Counted from the first letter of the stretch, positions 22,793-34,312 are shown. The stretch: 64,000 nucleotides of DNA from Lepraria neglecta (GCA_033220425.1 CM065650.1:4154001-4218000), one strand, 5' to 3'. The notes: generated by a model from the letters alone, not told the origin. Program-made: numbers and translations.

Positions 22793-23671
22793 CTACCCCC
22801 CCGCCTTCCGCTTCCTGCTGCTTTCCTTACAGTTTTAGGCTGCCGTTATAACTCTTAGATACTCCCTCTCCGGTTGTATAAATACGCCTCTGTATCCTAC
22901 TCGTTTAGCAATCCGGTTAATATTTCTACCCTACCTCGATAAGGCTCCTACGGAGTAAGATAGAATACTTATCTATAATAGCACCTAGTCTATTATATGA
23001 TCATGCGGCATTGTCGTTATTACACTTCACGTGAAAGAGCACTTCATGTGTTATAATGTTCCCGAGTCCGTCCTGGCATATGGGACGCTGCTCCTTCGGA
23101 CACGGTGAACTCAGTTGAAGTTAGCTCTTTTATCGTCGTAAGCCGCCATTATCCTGTACCAGGGTCAGGATGAAAACGTATGGATTTGCAAGCATACATA
23201 TTAACTAAATGACTAAGGGACTATTGCATTGAGCTGTGCGGATAAGTGCAGATTCTGGATGCGTGGCTCAAGGTTAAAACGTCTTGAGCGTCCACGGAAC
23301 CGTCACTTATCTTTCCTTGGTTATCAACTGGCCTACTTCATCGTCTGTAGAAGGTTTCTGCTTACTTATGGAGTCGTATCTCCTATGAAGTCTTTGTTGC
23401 GTGATGGGTTGGGCACTGTCTTGTAAGCTGTTCAATGAGAAGCCTAGATGCTTTCTTCACTGACGAATCCAAACCCTTGGAACCTAGGGAAACATTCCTA
23501 TAAAGCGATGGTTACAGTTCTAGTGTTGTTATGCACGTAAAACTCCATTCGGAGCGAGTAGGTGGGAAAATGGAGATCAGAGAGCGAATGAAGGAATTAG
23601 GTACGAAAAACCGCTGTATCAAAAAGTTTAGTTTTTGGATTGAGAACCCACTCTACCCAAAAATGCAAACA

Positions 23672-23790
23672 TGAGAAGGGTGGGACTCGAACCCACGCGG
23701 ATTTCTCCAGATGTTTGCAACAACCAGTTATAACCAAGTTGGAAGTTTTGAAACTTGAGACATCCGCCATAACCACTCGGCCACCTTCCC
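23672..23790 (-). tRNA. tRNA-Leu, anticodon CAA, with a 38-nt intron
   Basis: Read on the minus strand, the acceptor stem GGGAAGG (from 23790) pairs with CCTTCTC, followed by discriminator A at 23672. The D arm is GCC-GAGTGGTTAT-GGC. The anticodon stem GATGT/ACATC encloses the loop CTCAAGA, so the anticodon is CAA (UUG codons). The T arm GTGGG-TTCGAGT-CCCAC is perfect. A variable arm of class II size (TGGAGAAATCCGC) agrees with leucine, as does A73. The 5' exon is 23790-23754, the intron 23753-23716 lies after position 37, and the 3' exon is 23715-23672. An internal B box GGTTCGAGTCC is present. Confidence 0.95.
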
Positions 23791-23898
23791 TATCAAAGAC
23801 TATCTGAAGGTTGCAATTATGTTGTAATATATTAAGCCAAACCAGCTAAGTTCAGGCTCCGGCCCCTGCGCTGCCACACCTAACTCACTAACTCAGGG

Positions 23899-23957
23899 GC
23901 GTAGTCTATATGCAGGTGAATTACTTCTTGCGGCAAAGCGTGCCGCACCTGGCTAGA
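23899..23957 (+). repeat. Short dispersed repeat, copy B
   Basis: This is the second copy of the repeat at 22736-22792, starting GCGTAGTCTATATGCAGGTG. It lies 110 nt beyond the tRNA-Leu gene. Identity to copy A is about 80 percent by eye. Confidence 0.7.
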
Positions 23958-24159
23958 GTCTCTCCACATTTTAAGGTACTGGGTCACAATGGCTTGGCGC
24001 TATGAAAGTCCTCGCTCAGGTCTGAACCTGACAACTTCTGACCCTACCACTACAACAACGTAGTTATCACGTACAGCATTGTTCTTCAAATCGTCCTTTT
24101 ATCAAATTTCTTTCTCTTTTACGAGTTTTCTCCCCTGAGTCTCAGACTTACTGGCGATT

Positions 24160-25848
24160 ATGGCCCTACAGTTTTCCCCATCAAGAATTAGAACAAGCTC
24201 AGCCGTCATTTCTCTCCAACGCTCGAAACAGCCATCTCCTGAAAAACGATGCTTGCCTTATATCGCTACGATTTCGCCGCCAAAACGAGCAGCTTCAGCG
24301 ACGGAGACAGGATCACCAGTGAAAAAGCTCAAGGAAAAGCTCAAGGAAAGCCTCGGGGAAGAGCCGGTTCCAGGTGACTGCTTTTTCCGTCCCTTTACTC
24401 TCAAGTTACGCTGACTAACAGTTCAATAGATGCACAGTTTAATCTTCAACTAGGGAGCCAAGATCTTCAGAAGGGGCTAGCACAATCTAAGAGAATTGAG
24501 CTTCCTTATTCGCTTATCGAAGCTGGTCGAGCGACGGCCCCTCCTGAGGGAGACTTTTCAGATCTGTTAAGGCTTTTCCCAACAACCGTTGGTGCTGACG
24601 TATTCCCACCTTATCTCATAATCCGAGTACAAAAAATCCCACCAAAACCATGGCCGCTCACGGTCGGAGGACTTCCTGTGCAATTCAGTACAGACAAATG
24701 GGTAGAGTCTTTTGATAGAGGGCGGATAGGACAAGGGCTTAAATTCCTTGAAGACCTGGATCTACAAAAGACGATTGATTACAACCAAGACGTTCTACGA
24801 CAGGCAGTGAGAGTGTTCCAGGAATTGAAAATAGAGATCAGAGATATCTTTTGGTTTGGTGGGTTTTGGCAAATTACTATTCCAGATGGCACAGACATCA
24901 AGCTTCTCCCATCCCGCATCGCCTCCAACCCAGCATTTTACAGGACCATGTCAGAAGCCCCTGATCCAGATCCAGCAGCACTCAGGAGCAAGCCGCCGCA
25001 AGGCGTTGAGTATGATGATACTATGTACACGACCGCGCCGAATGCCCTTCTCCGTCCAGGAATCATGTTAAGCTCCTCGGTCCGCAACATCATTAGAAAC
25101 GGGGAAAGTGAAGAGTCTTTCAAGACAACAACGTCTGGTATCCTTGTCACAAATCGGAAAGGCCAAATATTCATCACCGTTGCTACCCATGGATTTGAAG
25201 AGGATGGTTTGGTCTACCATCCAAACCCCCACAACGGTACAGTCATTGGACGGATCATAGAGAGTCTCCCAGGTACCGATATCTCTATTGCAAGACTCAA
25301 TCCTAGCCTGCGATACGTAAATGAGACTTTTAAAACCTATGCTGAACCTGATGGCATACGAATGAACGGAGTCTCACCTGCCTACCCACCGCACCTGCGG
25401 GTCTACGATGCCCTCAGTATGAACAATCCCTTTTCTGGAAGCTGCGAAGGGGTTACGATGGCTTTAGGCGCAACGATACCTGAGGAAGGAGACAAAGACT
25501 ATGTGGCGCATGTATGGAATCTCTTTGAAAATGGTGACGAACCGGTAGAGGGGAGTTGCGGTTCTCCAATATTAGATGCGGAAGGTAAAGTTGTGGGATT
25601 ATTTAGATTCAAAGTGGCAAACTCCTCTTTATGTCTTTCGGTCTCAGCAATAGAGCTTCGGGAGTATGGGTACGAAATATGTGGTGGAGAGCAGACTTTT
25701 ACATAGTCGACAATCAGAATGGAAACGGAACGGTTATCCATCCATCGACTGGCGGCACTTCAATGACCGTCCAAGTACTGTCCCTTTTAGCTACATACCT
25801 AGCCCTGAAATTTACCAGTGGATACCAGTAAACCGAATTCGCGAGTGA
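24160..25848 (+). CDS. Chymotrypsin-fold-like protein with cysteine at the nucleophile position
   Basis: No named family was recognised. Exons 24160-24373 and 24430 onward give a protein whose C-terminal half resembles a trypsin-like peptidase: TTSGILVTNRKGQIFITVATHGF (candidate His about 325), LPGTDISIARL (candidate Asp about 355) and EGSCGSPILDAEGKVVG (GSCGSP, candidate Cys about 448). Spacings of 30 and 93 residues suit the chymotrypsin triad, and GSCGSP aligns with GDSGGP, placing Cys where Ser normally stands. The N-terminal 320 residues hold no known domain; a basic segment with the repeated KLKEKLKE motif lies near residue 60. If read straight on, the frame stops at 25706 (496 aa). A 37-nt intron (25670-25706, GTACGA to CATAG) would instead join a good 3' exon, 25707-25848, ending at the stop at 25848. 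Activity is inferred. Confidence 0.7.
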
Positions 25849-26295
25849 GAAGGCCGCCTATAACGGCGTTGAGACCATCACGAATCGGACGCGTCCTCAC
25901 CTGCACACAAAATATCCGCGTCTCGAGCACGCGGCAGGAAAGGGGCAGGTGTAGCCGAGTTACCTTGAGCGAGTGAAGCAATCATGGTAATGCACCTATG
26001 GTACGCTGTCTGGAGACTGCGTTTGAACGTTGAATTTCAAACGCTGATGAATGCTGAAGTGTATATCTACAATCTGCTAGCGTTCCGTCCCCAAAAAGAA
26101 CAATGCGTCAATGCTAGTGGTGCCAGCCTCAAGCGAGTGCTGTTACCCCTCAATACATGAAATCCCCTCAACGCTATTGTCTGTTGAACGCCTAGCAGGA
26201 CCTCCCAGTACAATGTACGAAGAATGTTCTCCGGGATGCTCTTGAAGAATGAGCCCCAAACGCACCGCGCTATGCCAAAAATTGAATCCTCTCTT
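25849..26295. other. Intergenic between two convergent genes
   Basis: About 450 nt that should hold the 3' ends of the protease-like and DUF726 genes. Nothing else is seen. Confidence 0.5.
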
Positions 26296-29200
26296 TCAGA
26301 ATGTCATCTTAACTTCTTGCTCCTTGCCAAAGTCCTCATCATCCGGGTCGTCCGCCCACGCATTATGCTCCAAGCTCGTACCCGAGGGCATCGTCACCGA
26401 CGATCTCAGTGGTGGTCTTGCGGTTGGTGGTGGTGAATCCACTGCTTCCCTACCTGGCGATTCCCGGGCTGGCGACGGCATTCGTGGAGAGTCAGGTGGC
26501 TTTTGCGAAGAGCGGAGAGGGGAACCAGAGCGCAAGCTTGAGCTCTCAAACGACAGCTTGTCATGCTCCGCACTCCCGGGACCAAGACCGGGTGACCGTG
26601 GGACACTCTCGAACGAGAGCTTTCCGTGCTCTGTGCTCCCAGATGGGTTGAGGCCGGGTGATCGTGAGACGCTCTCAAATGACAGCGTGCTTTGCGCTGC
26701 ACTGTCTGGGTATTTGAGAGCTTCGGCGGAGAGGTTGTATTCGTCGTAGCCTTGGTCGAATGGGTTCTCTTTGTGGCCATTGGGTAGCGATGCTTTCGAA
26801 GCCACTGCATCCAAGTTTCTAGGCCGGAAAGCCATGCTCCCATCGTAGCTCTTAGTCTCTCGTAGGTTTAGGTACGGACTCTGCTGGACCTTTTCCACCT
26901 CTTTATTCGAGCCATTGAGTTCCAATTTTATAGGTGGTAATGTGGACTCTAGCTGCCGGACCTCAATCTGCTCCCTATGTAGCTCGGCCTTGATAGCCTC
27001 AATATCGAACAGCACATTGCTACCGCTCTCGGCACTCCCCGTACCCCACTCGTCTTCCTTCCTCATCCTATCATCATAGGTCTCCCAGCCTTTCTTTTCC
27101 GCGAGTTTACCCCTCTTGAAGAAACCGAATCTCTTTTTCTCCGGCTTAGCTTCTGCGCCCTTACGCGCTTCGTCGAGCTCACGGATGAGTTCGCGTTGGT
27201 GCTTCTCGTGATTTTCTGGATCTGGGTCTTCGATTTCGGTGAATTCATCGCTTGTAGTCTCCCAGCCCACTTCACGTAGTAGCTTTGGCATAGCTGAGCG
27301 GTAGGCCATGTGGCCATTGACGAGCTTGGTAACGTCGATGTTCTCGAGACCCTGAATCCCTTCGACAGGAGCAAGGCCAGCTACACGGTAAATGCCACCG
27401 CTTGTGGCTCGAAACAGGTAGCCTAGTCAAGGTCAGTACTGCTGATTAGGAAGGCTACAGCGATCTATGAACCTACCAAGGATCCAGTCATTGGAAGCGT
27501 AGCCATTGACGAATCTTCCCGAAATGACCGATCTCACACGCAGGTAGTCGTCTTTGTTAGCGACAATCGGCGACCCAAAGAGATATACATTCTGCACCAA
27601 GCCAAAAGCGCCCTTGTTCGCCAGCTCCCGCAAGCAGGCGAAGATCACTCGAGCTCCAAGGGAGAAGCCAACCAACGTGATAGGCCTAACGCCAAGGTGT
27701 CGGTCAATCAACGAGTCAGCCAGGATGAGGCCGGCCGCATTGGCTCGGCCCATAGAAACTGTCCATGGGTTGTCAATTAAGTACGAGAGCTTCGAGAGAA
27801 CGATGGGGAGTTGAAGAGCGGCCATGAGAGTAACCAATATTGTAGCGCCGAGTACTTGCTGTAATCCTTGCGTAAGGGCCTCAGTGGCCAGAATGTTGAT
27901 GGTATCACCCATGCTTTGCAGCATTTGCGGTTCCCAAAGGACGGAGTACATGTCGCCCATGATCGGATCAACAGTACTGTAAGGCAAGCGAACATCATCA
28001 ATCTTGCCGTTCATCCAGCCCGAGATAGTCACGATAAGGTTCACCCGTTTATTGTTGTGGAGAGGCCGATATTCGAATGTCTGCACGGCACCTGTTCTTC
28101 GATTCGACGCTCTCACCGCAATGGTGCCCCCAGATATTACAGCGCCGGACGTGATCAAGGCCGTGCCTCCAGCACCGGCGAGAAATCCACTTGTGCCAGC
28201 TACGCCGATAGTCGAAAAGCCTGCAGCCAAACCAGCGCCTATGACTGGGGCCAGCAGGCCTGCTGAAAGTCCAATGACCAGACTCCCACCGACAGTAGCA
28301 AGCCCCATCATCATGTATCTTCGCTTCAAAGCTTGCTTTCTTCGGTTCTCCATATGCTCCGCTTCATTCCAAGTCTCTTTGCTAGCTGACTCCTGCATCT
28401 CTAAAGTATCCGTAACTCGTTTCTCGAAGCGGCAGATGTCTAGCCAGGAGACTTGTAACGATGCTCCTACACGTTCGAGAAGCGTCCTAGAGCGCGAGTC
28501 GTAGATCGAGTCAGCAAGCAGAACAAGAAACAGATCGCATAGAACGGTCCATCGAAGATCAATGTCGATATTCTGAGACTTCCCTAGCTGGGATGGAGTC
28601 CGCACTTCGGGCATCTCGTCGTTTTCGTGTTCCTTGTATGGAGGCAGTGAAGCAGTCTCGGCAGATTCTTCTTGGTGAGATGGCGACTGAGACGACATTG
28701 ATGCTCGCCCCTCCCCGTTGAACTTTGGTGAAGCTAGGGATTCTTTATCGGTGGTTGACTCGTCGGCCATAGGGTTCTTGACTCGAGCATTCTGCATCAG
28801 GGCGGGGGTCAGGTCTTCAGGTTCCACGCCATGCTCGGCCAGCTGCTCAATCATGACTTGTTCGGACGAGTCAATTTCCATGTGCTTGTACAACCTGACC
28901 ATCATTTGCTGACTCCACATTTTCATCGACTCCAAAGCTATCGTCAGCCCTTTCTTGGTATTCTTCGTCCCCTCAACATCACTAAGCTCTTTCGCCATCT
29001 TTGCCATTGCCAGCCGCGTGACGCCCACATAAGCTATCCTCTGCCCCTCCGTCAGCAGATCTTTGGTGGCTTCTAGCTGCGCCAGAGGATCCCTTTGGTC
29101 TTCATCATCGTCCACAACATCCGTGCCCTTCTGCTTGAACAGATAGTCCGTATTATCATCCATACTCGTAGCTGACTGCGCATCCTCGTCGAGCTGAACC

Positions 29201-30006
29201 TTGGTATACCCTTTCCCCGCCCCACCTAGCCCAGTATAAGCATCTGCTTCCTCCTCATCGTCTCGGGCTTCTCTGGCAACAAGCTTGTTATTGTCATCGT
29301 AAATATCGTAGGGAGCATAAGCCGGCATAGTCTGCCATTGCTCTTCCTCTTCATGGCTCTCTTCGGGCTTTTGAGGGGCAAGTGCTTGATGCGACCACCG
29401 CGACACTCCGCCGGAAGCACGGCCATTGACGAGGTTATCCACGACGTCGGTTGGCGAAGCCTCAGTGCTGGTGGGGATTTCTTCAGCGGCCTCTTTGGAG
29501 TGCTCGAGCGAGGTAGGCTCATCGATCTTTTGCTCTGGTGATTCAGTTGGGGTCCTATGATGCTCGTCCAATCGTTGGGAGAATTCCTGATCTTTCGATA
29601 CGTCGGTTGCAGCCGTAGGTGCCTTATCTGGAAGTGCTGTCCAGTTCAGGTCTAGGGGCGCATTGGTGGCTGTATTGGATACTTCTTCAGGACGGTCTTC
29701 AGACGACGCATCTTGAGCAGTATCATTTTGCAAGGGAGAGTGAGAACGCGTCCCTGGGGCGGTATCGAATTGTTGCCCGTTTTCTCGTGGCTCCCCGTCG
29801 TCTGACGGTGCACTGTCTGCGCTTGCGGCAATAGACCGCATCTGCATCCTCTTCACAGGCAGACCGAAGTCGTCAATCCCCTCTTGTGTTCCTGAGGCGT
29901 CCGTCGACGCAGCATTGTCCTCCACATGTCCATTCGGTGCGGCATCGTCAGCGATTTTGGGAGGCACCACTGGAGGCTCGTCCGGCGGTGGCTCACTACC
30001 GGCCAT
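26296..30006 (-). CDS. DUF726 (TMCO4/Mil1-type) alpha/beta-hydrolase-like membrane protein
   Basis: The family includes yeast YFL034W/MIL1 and animal TMCO4. Exons 30006-27477 and 27422-26296 (54-nt intron) give 1218 aa. Residues 1 to about 480 are acidic and low-complexity. The conserved region contains the gly-rich hydrophobic stretches LATVGGSLVIGLSAGLLAPV and AGGTALITSGAVISGG, then NLIVTISGWM, LWEPQMLQSMG and LVGFSLGARVIFACLREL, in which GFSLG is a GxSxG nucleophile elbow. It ends with IYRVAGLAPVEGIQGLEN, NIDVTKLVNGHMAYR and a charged tail rich in Ser, Pro and Asp. Family members are thought to act at internal membranes, but no reaction is established. The start at 30006 is the first ATG in a long open frame. 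Confidence 0.9.
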
Positions 30007-30672
30007 GACGCAGAGGGAGGAAACCCATGTGGTCAGAGAATTGCAGAGACAGAGACCTTACCAAGCCCAGTATTGTACAAGATGTAGGGGTAACGTTACT
30101 GTCGAATGCCAAATACTTGACTTCGAGGTATGAAGCTTAAAATGATGCTGACAAGGCGTCTCGGCTAGACCCTCCTTTGTCTTCATCTCCGTATTTTACA
30201 TAGGTACCAACGGTCTACTTAGCTCGCCCAGATAGACTAAATATCAAATGAGTATCGATATGTGTGGTTGTGTTTAGATTCGCTGGAGTAGTTGTCACGT
30301 TGTGATATCTCACTGTTCAAGTTGGGGGTACAAGTGATCATAAACACGGCGTTTTGAAACTATCTCTGAACTAAACACTATTCTCTTTGCCAGATCGCGC
30401 TCTTTAAAAGAATTGATCGCAGATAAGGAGTGTGAGTAGTTGGTTCGAAAGATTGAACAGGAGTAGAGGCCAAATCAACCTAACCCCAAAAGACGCCATC
30501 ACATTGAAACCTTCATATCATTTCTGACCCAGACGCCCCTCGTAGCCTTTGCAGCTTGTTCCCAGCAGTGCAGTGGCAAAGCCATTTGTAGACGACAAGC
30601 TATCAACAAAGAACGAAAAGTCGATCCATTTTCCTGACAGGCCCGTCCCCAGGCGGGCATCCGTGCTAGAGT
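30007..30672. other. Intergenic, 5' of DUF726 gene
   Basis: About 670 nt with the DUF726 promoter and the 3' end of the next minus-strand gene. No motif stands out. Confidence 0.5.
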
Positions 30673-31407
30673 CTAGATCCATACAGTAGTGAACTGGCTG
30701 AAAGGATTGTTATAGCATCCCCCGAACAGGCCCACAATCTCGTCCACGTAGTCCTCCGCTCCGAATTTGCAAAGCTCGCGGCTCATCAGAAACTGCTCAT
30801 CGTCGTCCAAAACCAGCACGTCCCTTGCGCCAATTTCCTCAGCTAGCTCATTGACTTTGGTCAGCTCGGCGCCGAATGGATGATCAGACTCGGGCTTGGT
30901 GGAGAACATGTCGATGCTAGTACGCATAGTAGTAGGGCTGGGAAGGGCGTTGGGTGGGAGGATGGACTTGGAAGGGGAACGTCGGTTGCGAGCAGAAGCC
31001 TGGTGTGATTTCTTGGTGTGTGACGGCGCACGTTGGGGGATCGTTGGGCTGTCACAATCACTGGCACCCTTGGAGGCGCGTGTTGTGGCCGACTGAAAGT
31101 AGGATGACAGATGATTTGGCTCGACGGGACTGGGAGCAGACTCGATCGATGAGGTATCTGGAGATGTTGCGCGAGAGCATTGAGAAAATGTGAACGAGCT
31201 GTCCGATTCGTCCGACGACGTCGAGCTATAGATGTTAGGTGCCTCGTAGGCCAGGACATTCGTAGTTGAGATGAGCTCGAGCGGCGAAGAGATCGCGCTG
31301 CGTTTGATAGAGCCTGCCTTCCTCATGCTTGCTGCTCGGTTTGGTTGAAGATGAGAGAGGTCGGCCGCTTGCCTCCTACGGCTGGTGAGTGCTCGCGCAA
31401 GCTCCAT
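30673..31407 (-). CDS. Unrecognised Ser-rich fungal protein
   Basis: A single-exon frame of 244 aa that I do not recognise. The N-terminus (MELARALTSRRRQAADL) is a basic amphipathic segment. Residues 60-160 are Ser/Thr/Pro-rich and probably disordered. The last 70 residues look folded: LTKVNELAEEIGARDVLVLD, then DDEQFLMSRELCKFGAEDYV and DEIVGLFGGCYNN, with alternating charged and hydrophobic positions. There is no signal peptide or membrane segment. Codon use and third-position GC match the neighbours, so it is likely a real gene. Function unknown. Confidence 0.65.
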   Translation of the reverse strand: MELARALTSRRRQAADLSHLQPNRAASMRKAGSIKRSAISSPLELISTTNVLAYEAPNIYSSTSSDESDSSFTFSQCSRATSPDTSSIESAPSPVEPNHLSSYFQSATTRASKGASDCDSPTIPQRAPSHTKKSHQASARNRRSPSKSILPPNALPSPTTMRTSIDMFSTKPESDHPFGAELTKVNELAEEIGARDVLVLDDDEQFLMSRELCKFGAEDYVDEIVGLFGGCYNNPFSQFTTVWI

Positions 31408-32104
31408 CGTAGTGTTTTGTGGTGTAGGTTGACGGAAGTAGATTGTGTTGAGATTGTCAATAAAACGGCTTGACGATTAGATGCCTATTAGTTGGTTGAG
31501 ATATGCTGATAGATCGTTAGACAGTGATCGTGGTAGGCAGCGATGATTCGAGGTGGGGCCTTGGATGTGATTTGGTCTGGTGATTTGGTCTGGTGATGTT
31601 GGGCGTCTAAAATGAATGGTCCGTAAAATGAAGGTGTTCTGCGATGCGTAGCAGCGAACGAGTGGGTACAATTTCTGAGCCTGCGGACACAGTCCGATCA
31701 AAGGCTATCGAATGAATGTGTTTGTGGTGTTGCGAAGGAGCGTACAACACCCCAGGTTTGTGTAAGGAGAGAATAAAGAACGGCGAGTAAGGGCGAAAGA
31801 GAGTCACGGAGGAGAAACAGAGACTGAAGTTGAGGGGGAAGTTGCGGCCCCCTGGATTTCCGGCTAGGGCGCGCGAAAAGCCGGCTCATACGCCACGATT
31901 CCTAGGGCGGCACGGCTGAACGTTTAGATCCTTCGTTATCAACGACACGATACCAGTAGCTCCACTTTTGATATCAGCTGGGCTCTACCATTGGTGCAAT
32001 ATGGGTCTTAGATTACTTAACATCAAAACGCATATTTAGTCGGCTGTTTTTTACGGTAGCTGTACAGGCATAGCATGGTGCCTGATGGTTCGCTCAAAGT
32101 CGAC
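31408..32104. other. Intergenic with a short tandem motif
   Basis: About 700 nt upstream of the 30673-31407 gene. Near 31568-31600 the unit GATTTGGTCTGGT occurs twice in tandem. No gene is supported. Confidence 0.45.
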
Positions 32105-32491
32105 CCGCTAAAAAGTCTGTTTCAGCCAGGGCACCCCTTCATGATTGGCAGGAGCCATCTTCAACGTCTGGAACCCAGCCATTTCCTCTTGACAGTGATA
32201 ATCTCTGACCTCGCTACGCGCACCGATTAGGACCGACTTGCCCACAATGCCAAAGTCCTCCATAGTATCGGCTATCATACCAGCACTTTTGAACTCGCCG
32301 AATTTCTCCAGTCTCCAAATCCTTCGTCGTCGCATCTCCTGTAGCTGTGCCGGATCCTACGAAAGGACGAAGTGGCACAAGCGTCGCGGAGTTTCACTTT
32401 TGTGAAACAGACAAAATTCTCCGATTACGTTCTTGAAACAGCAGCCTTTGGTCTTCATGTCGACAGTTGTTTTAGATGTTCGTGCGGAGTT
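32105..32491 (-). CDS. Possible small gene of unknown function
   Basis: The minus strand at 32355-32105 encodes DPAQLQEMRRRRIWRLEKFG, continuing to MIADTMEDFGIVGKSVLIGA and PANHEGVPWLKQTF before a stop. The composition looks protein-like rather than random. A CGTAG acceptor just upstream would join it, phase 0, to a short exon reading MKTKGCCFKN through a GTAATC donor near 32430. That exon lies in the presumed 3' untranslated region of PWP1. No family is recognised, and the 5' exon is weak. Confidence 0.3.
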
Positions 32492-32621
32492 TCCCGATCT
32501 CCATTCGAGCTGTCCGTAGCCAAAGGGTATCCGTAGACAATAGTTCGATTTGCAACATAGCAAGCGATTGACTTGTTAGTAAAGGCATCTCTTTCGTCCT
32601 GTATTGCATGACAATGTAAAA

Positions 32622-34312
32622 TCATGGCAAATCATCATCCATTGACTCCCACCCATTTTCGGCTGTTGCGTCTGCAGCAGCAGACTCGACACCTCCCTCT
32701 TTCTCCGAATCGCTGCTGTCTTCTTCAACTCCCACAATCCTCTCTTCCTTGACTTCACCGTTGCTAGGAGTCATGCGGGTTGCGAATGCTCGACGGACAG
32801 CTGCGTTGGTAGAAGTGTCCCAGACTTGCATCGTGCCCTTGCTGCCCGCCACCGCTAATCGAAAAGCAACTTCGGGATCTGGCGCAAATCTGGTAGTGAA
32901 GACCTTTCCCACCTCTACATTGCGGGAGACGACCATGCTGGGTCCGCTTGACTGCACATTCCACAATTTAACAGTTTTGTCCGTCGATCCTGTGACCAGG
33001 AAGCCAGGAATCGCGGGATTGACATCAAAGGACGAGATTGACTCATCGTGGGCCTGTAATGTCCACACAGCCTTTGATGCTTCGGGTGCAGCTGGCGCGT
33101 TGCGGATATCGTTGTTATGGATGATGCCATTTTCCGTGGTGATATAGAAGTAATTTGGGTCGTGAGGGTCCCACGTAGCCATCTCGACGTCGCTCTCCAC
33201 GCCCCACCTTGGTGCTTTTGCATCAGGAGCTCGCATGTCTGCTGCCACCACAGTCCGATCATAGCTCCCACTTAGGAGCATTGTGGATTCTCGGGGGTGC
33301 CACGCTATCGAGCATGCTTTATCTGTATGGTAAGAGTATGACTTGGCACATTTTAGGTTGTTCAAGTCCCATAATTTAACGGTCTTGTCCGCCGAGGATG
33401 ATGCCAAAAGGTTTCGATGTTGTCTGTTGGCAGCCAGTGACAGGACTGCGTCAACGTGATAGTCGTCATTGGCCTTTTTAGACTTCTTTCGCTTTTTCTT
33501 CTTCTTCAGCTCTTGATTGACATCTCCTTTAGTCTCCTCTCCATCTTGACCTAGAATCGCATTTGGATACATGCAATCTATTGTGTCAAGATCCCAGATC
33601 TCAATATCTGGATCGAATGTGCCCACAGCCACGAAATTGACCCGAGAGTCTGAATTGACTGCATTAGCGTCTTTGCCAACAGGTAAGTCTAGCCATTCGA
33701 CACAGAGTGGTATTGCGGGGAGCATAATATCATGATGTACGTATAGGTTTTCCGCTTCGTCTTCGTAAACATAGATTTCCAGATGTGCAACTTCATCCTC
33801 CACTTTAGCCGCAACTATCATGTTGTCTGTAGCTAAAATTTGTAGATCTTCTCTCTCCTCGTCCTCTTCATCGTTCTCTTGCATTGTGATGTATGGGTCG
33901 TCAGCATTTGATTTGTGGTAAGCCAGAGATCGAGCATTGCCGAACATGGCCATTGTCTCTCCGTCTCTGACGTTAGTGTCGCTATCATAATGCTCAAGGT
34001 CGTACTCTTTCAAATCATCGTCTGCATCCCTGTATCATAAGTCAGGTTTGCACAGATGGCATTTGAGAGTAGAGTGGCTTACGCCTGCGATTGTGGTAGC
34101 TTCACGCCGCTATCTTCCATGTCTGAATCCTCCGTTTCCGTTGCACCTTGACGGCCTTGTTTTGCGTGGTCGAGGTCCTCTTCTGCGTCCTCAAGCTGTA
34201 ATTTTGCGAGCTTGGATATCCTTGCAAGCTCGTTCTCGTCGACATCGTACTTTGTGGGGAACGCTGCCGCTGCTCCTCGCGGCACCCACAGTGAAGCTGT
34301 AATCATAGACAT
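32622..34312 (-). CDS. PWP1: Periodic tryptophan protein 1 (WD40, 60S ribosome assembly)
   Basis: Pwp1 is a nucleolar WD40 protein needed for an early step of 25S/5.8S rRNA maturation. Exons 34312-34083 and 34029-32622 (53-nt intron) give 545 aa. The N-terminus MITASLWVPRGAAAAFPTKY (second ATG at 34306) is diagnostic. WD repeats are visible from about residue 190: DPDIEIWDLDT, DKTVKLWDLNN, ESTMLLSGSYDRTV, DPNYFYITTENGII, STDKTVKLWNVQ and GTMQVWDTS. A Lys-rich stretch (ELKKKKKRKKSKKAND) interrupts the first repeats and is a likely nucleolar signal. The tail is acidic. The gene is divergent from PRP16. Confidence 0.95.

Larger units (their letters stand above)
22657..24159. other. Gene-poor patch with AT-rich decayed sequence around a tRNA gene
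   Basis: No protein gene is supportable. From about 22850 to 23000 the sequence is rich in TA and TT steps (for example ATCTATAATAG near 22970), as expected for sequence decayed by C-to-T mutation. Two diverged copies of a short repeat bracket the patch and a tRNA-Leu gene lies near its right end. Confidence 0.5.
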
